This document shows positions 30,569 to 39,662 of a stretch of DNA of 64,000 nucleotides, piece after piece. The first letter of the stretch is position 1. Each line of letters begins with the position of its first letter. The position numbers and the translations under genes are program-made. This stretch comes from Nitrospirota bacterium (GTDB lineage Bacteria > Nitrospirota > Thermodesulfovibrionia > Thermodesulfovibrionales > UBA6898): assembly GCA_021783515.1 (NCBI GenBank), contig JAJXTV010000002.1:124001-188000 (forward strand), in the 5' to 3' direction. The notes below the pieces were generated by a model that was not told the DNA's origin, made no database searches, and saw nothing but the letters and a program-made list of their open reading frames with translations.

Positions 30569-33500
30569 ATGACAAAGAAAATAACAATCCTTCTTGCAGT
30601 AGCGCTGCTGTTGATTCCCGCCCTGGGGTGGGCGAACGACGCGCCCCATACGGGCTATACCGGCTACGACATCCAGTGCGGCAACTGCCACTGGACGAGC
30701 AGCGCGGCGGCGCCCCCGTGGGCGAGCATTGCCTGGACGACGATCCCCAGCGCGGCCGACGACACGATCAACAACAGACGCTGTTGGGTCTGCCACCAGG
30801 GCGGCACGGCGCCCATAGCCTATACGCATTCGAATTCTACGACCGGCAGCTCAAAATGGCCGACCACCGGCTGGACTACCGAATGCGTCACCTGTCACAA
30901 CCCTCATTACCAGAGGCAGACGAGGGTGTACGGCTCCGCCAGCTACGTAACCTCGGGCGCGGCGCCCACAAACGTCACGGCCGGCGCCAGCAGCAGCACG
31001 ATTACGCTGCCCGCCACTCTGACCCCCAATTATTTCGGCTATTATATTCTGCCGGACAAGAGATACCCTTTTTACTACGAGATCACGTCCGACACCACGA
31101 ACAGCAATCTCATCACGGTGAAGGGTCAGGTTAATGTGACCTATGTCGGCACGGGCGGCTACGCGATCGTCTATGCCAGAAACGTCAATGAATCCATAAC
31201 CTATACGAACCCCGGCAATCAGCCGGTCGGCGGTCCGGTGAAGCTTTTCGATTCTACCGGCGTGAATGGGCCTGCCAGCGGTACGACGGCGACCGCCGTC
31301 TGCATGGTTTGTCACACCTTGACCTCACACTATAACAGAAACCTTACCGGCGATACGACTCACAACGCCGGCCAGGCCTGCACAAGCTGTCATAAGCACG
31401 AGCAGGGCTTTGTCGGCGGCGGCTGCGACGCCTGCCACGGATACCCGCCGATCGAAAGCGTTGCGAACGCCTTGAGCACAAACGGCAAGAACGGCCTTAT
31501 CGACAAGGACAAGGCCGGAGCGGCGGCCTCATCCGGCTCGACTATTGCAGGTCAGCATGCGGGCCACGTTACTACGCAGCACTATGTCTGCCTCAACTGC
31601 CATACCGGCGGCATGATAGCCGGGGCTTCGGCGGGCGACAACAAGATAAATATCGGCTTTGCGATCGGGACGGGCGCGGCAACGCCGACCTCCGGAAACT
31701 ACGACGGCCAGGTCGCCGTCAACGGCGGCACCTTCCCGTATCTCGCGACGGCCCCGACCACGGTCTCTGCGACCGGGTCGACTCAGTGCTCCAATCTGTA
31801 TTGTCACAGTAACGTCCAGGGCGCGGGCGGCGTCGGCGCTCCGACAAGCTATGCAACACCCAAGTGGGACGGCACGGTAACCGTGCAGTGCGGAAGCTGT
31901 CACGAATCCGACGGCACTCAGGGCACCCTTACGACAATGAGCACCGGCAGCCATACCAAGCATGCCAACGCATCTACCGGTTACGGAAGGCCCTGCACGA
32001 CCTGCCATACCAATCCCGGCGCAGCCGGCCATGTTAATAACGATATCGCGGTCAGCATCGACGCCACATACGGCGGCGCCTATAACGGCTCCAGCACACC
32101 TGGGTCGGGATACGGAAGCTGCTCTAATGTCTATTGTCATAGCGACGGCAAGGCGACCCCCACGACGGTTGCATCGGTCACCTGGGGAAGCGCGGCGACG
32201 ACCTGTACCTCCTGCCACGGCAGCGCAAACGGAGTGTCCGGCGGCGCAGGGACGACTCTCTCGACCGGCCACGGCGCGCATACGAACAACGGCGCGATCG
32301 TCACTACGCCGAATTACAATTACGGCTGCGCGGACTGCCACAGCACCGTAGCGAGCAACAACACGACGATCATCGACAAGTCGCTTCATGTCAACAAGCT
32401 GAGGAACGTTTCGGTCAACGCCTCTCACGGCGGCAGCGGAACGAGCTTCGACGGCGTATCGAAGAGCTGCTCAAACATCTACTGTCACGGGTCCAAATCG
32501 CCTGCCTGGGGCACGGACCTTTCCTCATATGACAATTGCACGATCTGCCACGGCACGAAGACCGTCGGCGCCGACGGCTCGACGATGGCCGCCAGCCCCG
32601 AGAAGGTTGCCCCGGGCGGAACCGGCACCGACACCAACGGCGACTCCGCCCCGAGCGATCCTCAGGTCGGCCAGCACCAGGCCCATCTGACCGGCGTTGC
32701 GGGTGCGGTCACCTACTCCACGAAGATCGCCTGCAACCAGTGCCATACGGTTCCGGCGAACGTAACCGATGCGGGACATAACGACCATGCGCTTCCGGCG
32801 ATTGTCCAGCCGAACTTGGCGGCGACCCTTCCGGACGGCCTCGGCTCGAACAAGGGCACCCAGGCATGGACGTATACGACCGGAACCGGAACCTGCACCA
32901 CTGTGTACTGCCACGGTAACGGACTCAACAATAGTACGAATGCGGCAAACAAGACGCCGGTGTGGAACGACATTACTTATCTCAATGGAACCAACACCCA
33001 TGACTGCGCACAGTGCCACGGCTTCCCGCCTGCAACGGCGAGCGACGTGCCTGCGGGCACGCACCCCACCGCAACGGCGGCGCAGTGTACGAGCTGCCAC
33101 AGTCATGTGAATGCCACGGGTGATGGCTTTACCGATCCGTCGAAGCATATCGACGGTCTGGTCGAGGCGGCAGGCTGTAACGGCTGCCACGGCGACCCGC
33201 CGACCACGGCAACATACGGCGGCACGACCGGCCTCGTCGGCGCCTCTCTCGGCACCGGCGACACGGGCGCCACGAGTCCTCTGACCCCCGGCGCGCATGA
33301 CAAGCACGTCAACGCGCTTACCGGCAGGGGCATGACCTGCGACGCTTGCCATAACGGAAGCTCGATGCCGACCCTTGACAAGAAGATCCAGATGGGATTC
33401 AACGTCAATTCTACGACTGCACCGGGATGGGGTGCTGCCGGGGTGACGTCGGGCACCTTTACCGGCTATAACACCCTCTCCAACGGATTTAGCTTCGCAA

Positions 33501-36500
33501 GCGGCAACGCCGGGACAACGGTCAACACCGCCGCGAATACCAATAATACATGTTCTGCTCTTTACTGCCATGGCTCGACGCTGACGGGCGGCTCCAACAC
33601 CTCGCCTGCCTATGTCACGGCGACGACCGGGCAGTGCGGGACCTGCCACGGCGCAACCGCGGCTGCGGCGCCGACTGCGGGCAGCCATACGAAACATGCG
33701 AGCGCTTCGGGCTACAGCATGGCCTGCTCCACCTGCCACGGAGCTATGCCCGCGAACGAGGCATCTCATGTCGCAGGCAGCGTGGCCTGGAACCTGACGA
33801 CCGACCCGGCGGGCCAGGGCCGGACTACCGGTGCTCTCTATAGCGGTGCGGCGAGCGGCACGACCGGCGGTCTCGCCCCGAGCGCGACCTATGGCTCCTG
33901 CACGAACCTCTACTGCCACAGCAACGGCAGCCCTTCGGGCGCGGCCATGGCCTATCAGTCGCCTACATGGGGCAGCGTGGCTTCCGGGCAGTGCGGCACC
34001 TGCCACGGGGTCAATCAGACGACCACGCCGGCCTCGCCGCCGCATGCGAAGCACGCGGGGAGCGTGGCAGGCTATCAGTTCTCCTGCTCGAAATGCCACA
34101 GCACCGTGGTGACGGCGACGGCCAACTCGACGGTAGTGCCGGCGATCGCCAGCACGACGCTCCACGTCAATAATGCCAAGGACGTTGCCTTTGACACCTA
34201 TAACGGCAGCGGTTCCTATACGGGCGGCAACTGCAGCAATACGTACTGCCACAGCAGCGGCACCGGCGCCACCGGCCAGACCGGCGACGCGCGGCCGCTC
34301 GGCCCGCCTGCCACGGTCCCGACCTGGTCGGGCACGACGAACTGCGGCTCCTGCCACGGCGCGGATACAACCGGACGGCCTGCCTACACAAGCGGATTGC
34401 CCAAGGCGAACAGCCATCAGCTTGCAAAGCATTCGTCTCTCAGCTGCGACAAGTGCCATAACGCAACGACCACGACGGGCAATACGATCACCAACGCGGC
34501 TAACCACGTAAACAAGGTATACAATGTCGTCGCGCAGGGCACGTCGCCCTATACCTTCACTTACAGCTACGCATCTACGGGCGGCTCCTGCAGCACCACC
34601 TATTGCCACGGTGCGGCGTCGCCTGCATGGGGCTCCACCGGCACGCTGACCTGCGCGTCCTGTCACTCGTCCATGGGCGGGGGCGGCACGGCGGCATACA
34701 CCGGCAAGCACCAGACGCATGTCACGACAACGGGCTACGACTTCTCCTGCGAGATGTGCCATTCGCAGAACAACGGCACGGTTCACGTAAACGGGGAAGT
34801 GGTGGCCAATACCCAGAGCGCCCAGGTATTCTTCAACAATACCGGCACCGGGGCGTTTGCGACGGGGTTAACGTATAACGGCTCGGCCAGCACCTACAAG
34901 GCCAGGAGCCTGACGAACAACCCGTATGCCGCAGAGGGCGCGGTGAGTCCGTCTTACACTTCTACGGGCACCACTACCGCCGATCCGAACGGCTCGCTTC
35001 ACTATCGCGACGCCGGCACCTGTTCGAACGTCTGGTGCCATTCCAACGCGAACCCCACGGGCGGTACGAACTCGTTCTCCACGCCGGCATGGAACGCAGC
35101 GATGACCTGCGGCTCCTGCCATGAGAATGCGGCCGCCGCGTTGGCCATGCAGTCTTCAGTAAACCCCGCGCCGATGAGCGGCGCGCATATCAAGCACGTG
35201 GCGACGGACGGCTACGGGGTGAATATCAACTGTTCCGCCTGCCACAGCACGACTACGGCCGACGGCACGACGATAGCCAGCACAAGCGTTCACGTAAACG
35301 GCGTGAAGAATAACGCCTTCGGGACATATAAGGGCATCAACGAGAGCGGCGGCAGTTATACCGCCGGCTCGTGCGCGAACATATATTGTCACTCGCAGGG
35401 CACGACTGCCACAGCGCCGTTCAACGCGCCTGTGACTGCGCCTTCGTGGACAGGATCGGTCTCATGTAACAGCTGCCACGGCGACAGCGTCAATACCGAC
35501 GGCATGCCCAGCTATACCTCCCTCTCGCCCAAGGTTAACAGTCATAGCAAGCATGTCAGGACGCATAGCATTACTTGTAATTACTGCCATAACTCAACAA
35601 CGACGACCGGCAATACCATCACCGGTCCCGCGAACCATGTTAATGGGACCTATGATATGTTGGCGGGCGGCACCTACGGCAGCACCGCCGTTTCGTTCAG
35701 CGCGAGCGGCACGCCGACCACCTGTTCGAACATTTCCTGCCACGCCGGCGGGACTGCAACGTGGGGTGCGACCCTGACCTGTAACAGCTGCCATCTGGCG
35801 CTGCCGACCTCGGGCATGCACGCTTCGCACGTCAAGACGGCTGCCACGGCATACGGACAGACGACGGTCAGCACGACCGGAGGCGTCTACGACTTCGGCT
35901 GCGGCAACTGCCATCCGAAGGACCCTGCTATGCACGGAAACGGCACGGTCGACATCGTCCTGAACGACGGAGTCGCGACAGATACGCTGAAGTATCTTAA
36001 CTCGGCCACGGCGAACAGGACCGGGACGGGCAATGCCACGGTCTGTAACCTTATATACTGCCACGGCAACGGCGCCACTGTGGGGTCCTCGCCTGCAGCC
36101 GGATGGGGCACGGCTTACAGCGGGACTGACCGCTGCGCGATGTGCCACGGCAACTCGCCTACGACCGGGTCTCACCAGACCCACGTGATGGCGGGCTTAC
36201 ATTACGACGACATATATAGCGGCGGCACCGGCCTTGCGGCGATGGGCAACACCGCCACCGGCGCCCACGGCAACAATGCCACAGCGACGACTATCAGCTG
36301 TAATATATGTCACTATGGCACTGTTACGACAGACTCTAACGACCAGAACCTTAATGCAAACGCCAACTGCGGGAGCTGCCATAACGGCACTACGGCCCCT
36401 CTGAAGGGCAACGTAGCGATTGCCGGCACCTCCAGTCTGCACCTCAACGGAGCTATCGACGTTGTCCTGCAGACCGGGGCGGTCCTGTCGAAGGCCCAGC

Positions 36501-36715
36501 TGAGGAATACCGCAACCGGCGGGACCTCTCCGGCGGGCTGGACGAGGAACGTGGGATACAAGGTGTCCGGCGCGTACGACAGCGGCACGATCAATGCGGG
36601 CGACTGGAATTCCGGCGCGAAGACCTGTACGACGGTGTGCCATCTGAACCAGGCATCGCCTGCATGGGGCACCGCGGCGACCTGTCTGTCGTGCCACACG
36701 GCACTGCCGAATTAG
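30569..36715 (+). CDS. Giant multihaem cytochrome, CX4CH/CX2CH repeat type (about 48 sites)
   Basis: This 2048-residue secreted protein has a signal peptide ending near LGWAN. By my count it holds 35 CXXCH motifs, 12 CX4CH motifs (such as CSNLYCH, CTTVYCH, CNLIYCH) and one CX3CH (CTTVCH) close to the C-terminus. The sites recur in modules of the form CSNxYCH...W...CxSCHG...HxKH...CxxCH. This matches the Geobacter-type CxxxxCH...CXXCH repeat family. Almost no Lys/Arg-rich or hydrophobic segments occur between modules; linkers are rich in Thr, Ser, Gly and Asn. It should be an extracellular electron wire or capacitor. Whether CX4CH sites bind haem needs proof. GGGGAGGG precedes ATG 30569; ATG 30563 is in frame but too close to it. 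Confidence 0.9.
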   Translation: MTKKITILLAVALLLIPALGWANDAPHTGYTGYDIQCGNCHWTSSAAAPPWASIAWTTIPSAADDTINNRRCWVCHQGGTAPIAYTHSNSTTGSSKWPTTGWTTECVTCHNPHYQRQTRVYGSASYVTSGAAPTNVTAGASSSTITLPATLTPNYFGYYILPDKRYPFYYEITSDTTNSNLITVKGQVNVTYVGTGGYAIVYARNVNESITYTNPGNQPVGGPVKLFDSTGVNGPASGTTATAVCMVCHTLTSHYNRNLTGDTTHNAGQACTSCHKHEQGFVGGGCDACHGYPPIESVANALSTNGKNGLIDKDKAGAAASSGSTIAGQHAGHVTTQHYVCLNCHTGGMIAGASAGDNKINIGFAIGTGAATPTSGNYDGQVAVNGGTFPYLATAPTTVSATGSTQCSNLYCHSNVQGAGGVGAPTSYATPKWDGTVTVQCGSCHESDGTQGTLTTMSTGSHTKHANASTGYGRPCTTCHTNPGAAGHVNNDIAVSIDATYGGAYNGSSTPGSGYGSCSNVYCHSDGKATPTTVASVTWGSAATTCTSCHGSANGVSGGAGTTLSTGHGAHTNNGAIVTTPNYNYGCADCHSTVASNNTTIIDKSLHVNKLRNVSVNASHGGSGTSFDGVSKSCSNIYCHGSKSPAWGTDLSSYDNCTICHGTKTVGADGSTMAASPEKVAPGGTGTDTNGDSAPSDPQVGQHQAHLTGVAGAVTYSTKIACNQCHTVPANVTDAGHNDHALPAIVQPNLAATLPDGLGSNKGTQAWTYTTGTGTCTTVYCHGNGLNNSTNAANKTPVWNDITYLNGTNTHDCAQCHGFPPATASDVPAGTHPTATAAQCTSCHSHVNATGDGFTDPSKHIDGLVEAAGCNGCHGDPPTTATYGGTTGLVGASLGTGDTGATSPLTPGAHDKHVNALTGRGMTCDACHNGSSMPTLDKKIQMGFNVNSTTAPGWGAAGVTSGTFTGYNTLSNGFSFASGNAGTTVNTAANTNNTCSALYCHGSTLTGGSNTSPAYVTATTGQCGTCHGATAAAAPTAGSHTKHASASGYSMACSTCHGAMPANEASHVAGSVAWNLTTDPAGQGRTTGALYSGAASGTTGGLAPSATYGSCTNLYCHSNGSPSGAAMAYQSPTWGSVASGQCGTCHGVNQTTTPASPPHAKHAGSVAGYQFSCSKCHSTVVTATANSTVVPAIASTTLHVNNAKDVAFDTYNGSGSYTGGNCSNTYCHSSGTGATGQTGDARPLGPPATVPTWSGTTNCGSCHGADTTGRPAYTSGLPKANSHQLAKHSSLSCDKCHNATTTTGNTITNAANHVNKVYNVVAQGTSPYTFTYSYASTGGSCSTTYCHGAASPAWGSTGTLTCASCHSSMGGGGTAAYTGKHQTHVTTTGYDFSCEMCHSQNNGTVHVNGEVVANTQSAQVFFNNTGTGAFATGLTYNGSASTYKARSLTNNPYAAEGAVSPSYTSTGTTTADPNGSLHYRDAGTCSNVWCHSNANPTGGTNSFSTPAWNAAMTCGSCHENAAAALAMQSSVNPAPMSGAHIKHVATDGYGVNINCSACHSTTTADGTTIASTSVHVNGVKNNAFGTYKGINESGGSYTAGSCANIYCHSQGTTATAPFNAPVTAPSWTGSVSCNSCHGDSVNTDGMPSYTSLSPKVNSHSKHVRTHSITCNYCHNSTTTTGNTITGPANHVNGTYDMLAGGTYGSTAVSFSASGTPTTCSNISCHAGGTATWGATLTCNSCHLALPTSGMHASHVKTAATAYGQTTVSTTGGVYDFGCGNCHPKDPAMHGNGTVDIVLNDGVATDTLKYLNSATANRTGTGNATVCNLIYCHGNGATVGSSPAAGWGTAYSGTDRCAMCHGNSPTTGSHQTHVMAGLHYDDIYSGGTGLAAMGNTATGAHGNNATATTISCNICHYGTVTTDSNDQNLNANANCGSCHNGTTAPLKGNVAIAGTSSLHLNGAIDVVLQTGAVLSKAQLRNTATGGTSPAGWTRNVGYKVSGAYDSGTINAGDWNSGAKTCTTVCHLNQASPAWGTAATCLSCHTALPN

Positions 36716-36724
36716 GAGGCGCGA

Positions 36725-36799
36725 ATGAAAACGATGAAATGTTATAATACGCAAGTTGAAAATAGGAAAAGCGAGGTGGAATCGGCATGGGAGAGATAA
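36725..36799 (+). CDS. Possible 24-residue leader ORF
   Basis: AGGAGG (36714-36719) lies five bases before ATG 36725. The ORF gives MKTMKCYNTQVENRKSEVES followed by AWER and a TAA at 36797-36799, inside the start of the next gene. The strong ribosome-binding site suggests it is translated and may couple translation of the 11-haem protein. It may also be chance. Confidence 0.3.
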   Translation: MKTMKCYNTQVENRKSEVESAWER

Positions 36800-39192
36800 T
36801 CGTGAGGAAGACGAGAGGCTGGAACTGGAAGGTCAAGATCAGTCCCGTGCTGATCTTCATCCTGGTGTTCGGCACGCTTATGTATCTTGATTTCGGTGGC
36901 CGGGCCGAGGCTGCGGTAGGAGACAACCTCCTCCATAACAGCGCGAACCTGGGCAACCAGGGCTGGCCGACGGGCTGGGGCGTCGCAGGCGGCAGATACG
37001 GCGCCTTCACCTGCGAGACGTGCCATACGAAAACGACAACGAACATCAAGAGGATCAAGACGGCCATCACGGCGCCCAACGGCACAGATACGTGGCCGAA
37101 CGGTTCGACTACGACCGGTACTATCACCTTTACCAAGGCCGACGCGGCGAACAACCTGTCCGATATGGGGGCCACCGCGACCCCGTGGGCCGGCATCTGT
37201 AACGTCTGCCACGATCCGACGAAGCACAGTCATTATGCATACAACGCGTCGGACGGCGTCCATAATGTCGGGCTGGACTGCGGCAGGTGCCACCTGCACA
37301 GCAATGCGTTCCAGGGGGCGGGCAAATGTACAGACTGCCACAATACGACGCAGTCGGGCGCGGCGATCACCAGGCAGGCCATAGTTCCGCTGTTCAGCGC
37401 CAATTCGCACCACGTTCAGGGCGTAACGCTCGACAGCTCGCATTGTTATGCCTGCCACTGGGAGGCCAACTCCGACGGTTCGGTCAACAGCACCTATCAC
37501 CCGTACGCTGACGCACCTATTGAGTTGGTGGTGTGGGGGACCTCGACGACGAGGCCGACTACGCACACAACCGGCACCACCGCCGTCACATATGACTCGA
37601 CCCTCCAGACGAGGACCGAGCTGCAGAAGATCAATCAGGTCTGCCTCGGCTGCCATAACGATGCAAACCTTAATACGACGCCGTTTTCGAGTGCGACCCC
37701 CGCATACAACGACACGAGCAAGACAAGCAAGTATGCATGGGACGCAAGCAGCATCGATGCAAGGTATTCTCAGACAGGCACCACGACCTGGGGCAAGTTC
37801 TCCTCGACGACATATACGAACGTATCGCCGAAGGACAAGCAGAGGAAGGCCTACTCCGCGCACGGCAGGGCCGACCTCAACCAGCGCGGCTGGGACACGA
37901 ACGAGACATGGCCGAACACCAGCGGCGGAAACGTCGCGACCGGCGCGGTCGTCCTCTGCATTGACTGTCACAATGCCCACGGCTCGACCGTTGCGGGAAC
38001 GACCACAAGCTACACGAGCGCAACGACCAACGGCGGTTTACTCAAGGACGTGACATCGGGCCGCGACTCGGCAGTTACCTATAAGGCCATATCCGGCGGA
38101 GGGATCGCCGGCCATAACGTCTACAACGCCGGAGCGGGCATTTGCTTCGACTGCCATGAAAACTCGGCGGGCACTGTGCTCGGCAACGGTACGACTCCGT
38201 GGGGTTACGATACCTACGGCGGCACCGTGCCGGTCAGGGGTTATTTCGACAAGCCCTACTGGGACGGCACCAGCGCAGTGAAGAACGGCGCGGAGACGAG
38301 GTTCGCGCTTAAGAATACCCTGTCCATCGCCGGCGGCCATTTCGGCGCCTCCTCGACGCTACAGGAACCCGGCGCTCCGGCCACTTCGACGATCGGCGGA
38401 CTTTGTACGCCTTGCCATGACCCGCACGGCGTGACGAGCAATATTGCGAAGATCGCCGCTGCCGACAAGGTGTATGCGGTTCCCCTCCTGAAGGGCACGT
38501 GGATCACGTCGCCGTATAAAGAGGACGCACCCCCCGCGGACAACGGGAGATACAGGGTCGGAGGCCGATCCGGCCAGTCGAGCGGAGGCTATAATTACTT
38601 CAGCATGCCGACGTATAATATCGACCAGAATACGTTCACCTCTACGAAGCGGACGGTAGTGAGCTGGGGGAACCCCAATCCGATCACCCAGACGACGACT
38701 CAGTTTGCCGGTCTCTGTCTGCAGTGCCATCTGCAGACGAACATTCACCCGAACACGACCGGCGCATGGAAGAGCTATGCGAGGGTCCATAACACGGTCG
38801 AGGGCTGGGGCGGCCAGGGCGCCAATGCGGCCAACGCGATGCATTCCTATGTCTGCTCGAAGTGCCATACGACGCATAATACCTGCCTGCCGAGGCTTGC
38901 GATCACGAACTGCCTCGACTGGAAGCACAGGGGCATGAGGGTATCGGGCGGAACGGCCGGAACGCACGTAGGCAGCGGTAACAGCGGCGTCGGTCAGGGA
39001 AGGTTCCCTGGGGGCGGCGGCGGTAACGGCAGGCAGCCGGCGCTCGGGCAGGGCTTTACCAAATACCTGTTCGGCACGGCTGGCGCCAATTCGAGCACGA
39101 GGCCGAACATACCGGCGTGCCATGACCGGACGACCGCGGGCGGCACGACCTGGCCGGGTGCGGAGCTTTGGAACAGCAAGACCCCGTGGTAA
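36787..39192 (+). CDS. 11-haem secreted cytochrome
   Basis: This 801-residue protein starts at ATG 36787, with GAGGTGG upstream. An N-terminal hydrophobic helix (VLIFILVFGTLMYLDF) acts as signal or anchor and ends near RAEAA. Eleven CXXCH motifs by my count are spread over residues 75-690: CETCH, CNVCH, CGRCH, CTDCH, CYACH, CLGCH, CIDCH, CFDCH, CTPCH, CLQCH and CSKCH. The C-terminal 100 residues hold no CXXCH but a Gly-rich stretch (GRFPGGGGGNGRQPALGQGF). Sites are more widely spaced than in the giant cytochrome, so it is probably a globular haem domain string. It is the last cytochrome gene, ending 94 bases before the small peptide gene. Confidence 0.85.
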   Translation: MGEIIVRKTRGWNWKVKISPVLIFILVFGTLMYLDFGGRAEAAVGDNLLHNSANLGNQGWPTGWGVAGGRYGAFTCETCHTKTTTNIKRIKTAITAPNGTDTWPNGSTTTGTITFTKADAANNLSDMGATATPWAGICNVCHDPTKHSHYAYNASDGVHNVGLDCGRCHLHSNAFQGAGKCTDCHNTTQSGAAITRQAIVPLFSANSHHVQGVTLDSSHCYACHWEANSDGSVNSTYHPYADAPIELVVWGTSTTRPTTHTTGTTAVTYDSTLQTRTELQKINQVCLGCHNDANLNTTPFSSATPAYNDTSKTSKYAWDASSIDARYSQTGTTTWGKFSSTTYTNVSPKDKQRKAYSAHGRADLNQRGWDTNETWPNTSGGNVATGAVVLCIDCHNAHGSTVAGTTTSYTSATTNGGLLKDVTSGRDSAVTYKAISGGGIAGHNVYNAGAGICFDCHENSAGTVLGNGTTPWGYDTYGGTVPVRGYFDKPYWDGTSAVKNGAETRFALKNTLSIAGGHFGASSTLQEPGAPATSTIGGLCTPCHDPHGVTSNIAKIAAADKVYAVPLLKGTWITSPYKEDAPPADNGRYRVGGRSGQSSGGYNYFSMPTYNIDQNTFTSTKRTVVSWGNPNPITQTTTQFAGLCLQCHLQTNIHPNTTGAWKSYARVHNTVEGWGGQGANAANAMHSYVCSKCHTTHNTCLPRLAITNCLDWKHRGMRVSGGTAGTHVGSGNSGVGQGRFPGGGGGNGRQPALGQGFTKYLFGTAGANSSTRPNIPACHDRTTAGGTTWPGAELWNSKTPW

Positions 39193-39221
39193 GAGGGGTT
39201 GTATAATAGGGTAATTGTCGA

Positions 39222-39240
39222 CATGCCGTTAACGGGCATG
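39222..39240 (+). promoter_or_regulatory. Palindromic element upstream of peptide gene
   Basis: CATGCC (39222-39227) and GGCATG (39235-39240) flank an overlapping perfect palindrome CCGTTAACGG (39226-39235). A TATAAT lies upstream at 39202-39207 and a TATAGA downstream at 39245-39250; neither has a convincing -35. A possible operator controlling the peptide gene. Confidence 0.4.
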
Positions 39241-39286
39241 GCATTATAGACGGTAGAAACAGATCAGCATGGAAAGGAGGTGCAGG

Positions 39287-39349
39287 ATGAAGAAGCTAAC
39301 ATACGTGAAACCGAAAGTGGTCGGGTCGGCAAGTGTGCATCCCTGCTGA
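39287..39349 (+). CDS. 20-residue putative precursor peptide (RiPP or peptide-derived cofactor)
   Basis: GGAAAGGAGG lies six bases before ATG 39287. The product is MKKLTYVKPKVVGSASVHPC. It has a basic N-terminus, an aromatic-x-x-Pro motif (YVKPKV) like the W/Y-x-K-P of PqqA and the YxxPxV of leader peptides bound by recognition domains, and a short C-terminus with Ser, His, Pro and a terminal Cys. There is one Tyr and no Arg or Glu. A strong terminator follows 21 bases after the stop. Downstream are two methyltransferases, two B12-type radical SAM proteins, two sulfotransferases and a deiminase-fold enzyme. An in-frame ATG at 39269 would add MERRCR but overlaps the ribosome-binding site. That it is translated and modified is an inference. 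Confidence 0.6.
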   Translation: MKKLTYVKPKVVGSASVHPC

Positions 39350-39370
39350 TTGATACGAACCGCACAAGAT

Positions 39371-39408
39371 CGAGGTGAGGCCGGAAGACGGTCCTCACCT
39401 CGTTTTTT
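39371..39408 (+). terminator. Strong rho-independent terminator after peptide gene
   Basis: CGAGGTGAGG (39371-39380) pairs with CCTCACCTCG (39393-39402). Inner CCG/CGG also pairs, and TTTTTT follows. It separates the peptide gene from the enzyme genes, so the peptide can be made in excess. Confidence 0.9.
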
Positions 39409-39467
39409 GTCGGCGGTCCGCATGGCCCGGACCGGCCGTCAGGTGGCGGAATCCGGCGGATGCGGGT

Positions 39468-39473
39468 TATAAT
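39468..39473 (+). promoter_or_regulatory. Possible -10 element for enzyme gene set
   Basis: TATAAT in GGGTTATAATAAAAAG, about 190 bases before ATG 39663, in the otherwise gene-free stretch 39409-39662. No clear -35 is seen. A similar GTTATAATAAAAA occurs at 56320-56332. Confidence 0.3.
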
Positions 39474-39662
39474 AAAAAGTGCAAAATAAGGCATCAAAGG
39501 CGATCTTTTCCAGGAATGAGGGCGCAGTTCTTCAGTGAAATTCATATGCATACTTCCTTTATCTCCCGCAAAGGGGAGCTTCTCCTCCCATGTGACGGCA
39601 AGGCGAATGGACCCCGGAGATCCTGAGGCGGAGTCGGCGCAGGACGGCCTGGTAGCGATCTC

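Noticed and set aside
32525-34786. 753-residue minus-strand open frame
   Set aside because: Antisense of the giant cytochrome; the Arg/Ala/Val-rich composition follows from the repeated CxxCH codons.
39269-39349. Longer start for the small peptide at ATG 39269
   Set aside because: The added six codons consist of the ribosome-binding site of ATG 39287 and no site precedes 39269.
39517-39627. Second small peptide ORF (MRAQFFSEIHMHTSF...)
   Set aside because: The AGGA abuts the ATG, composition is ordinary, and there is no terminator or motif in common with the 39287 peptide.
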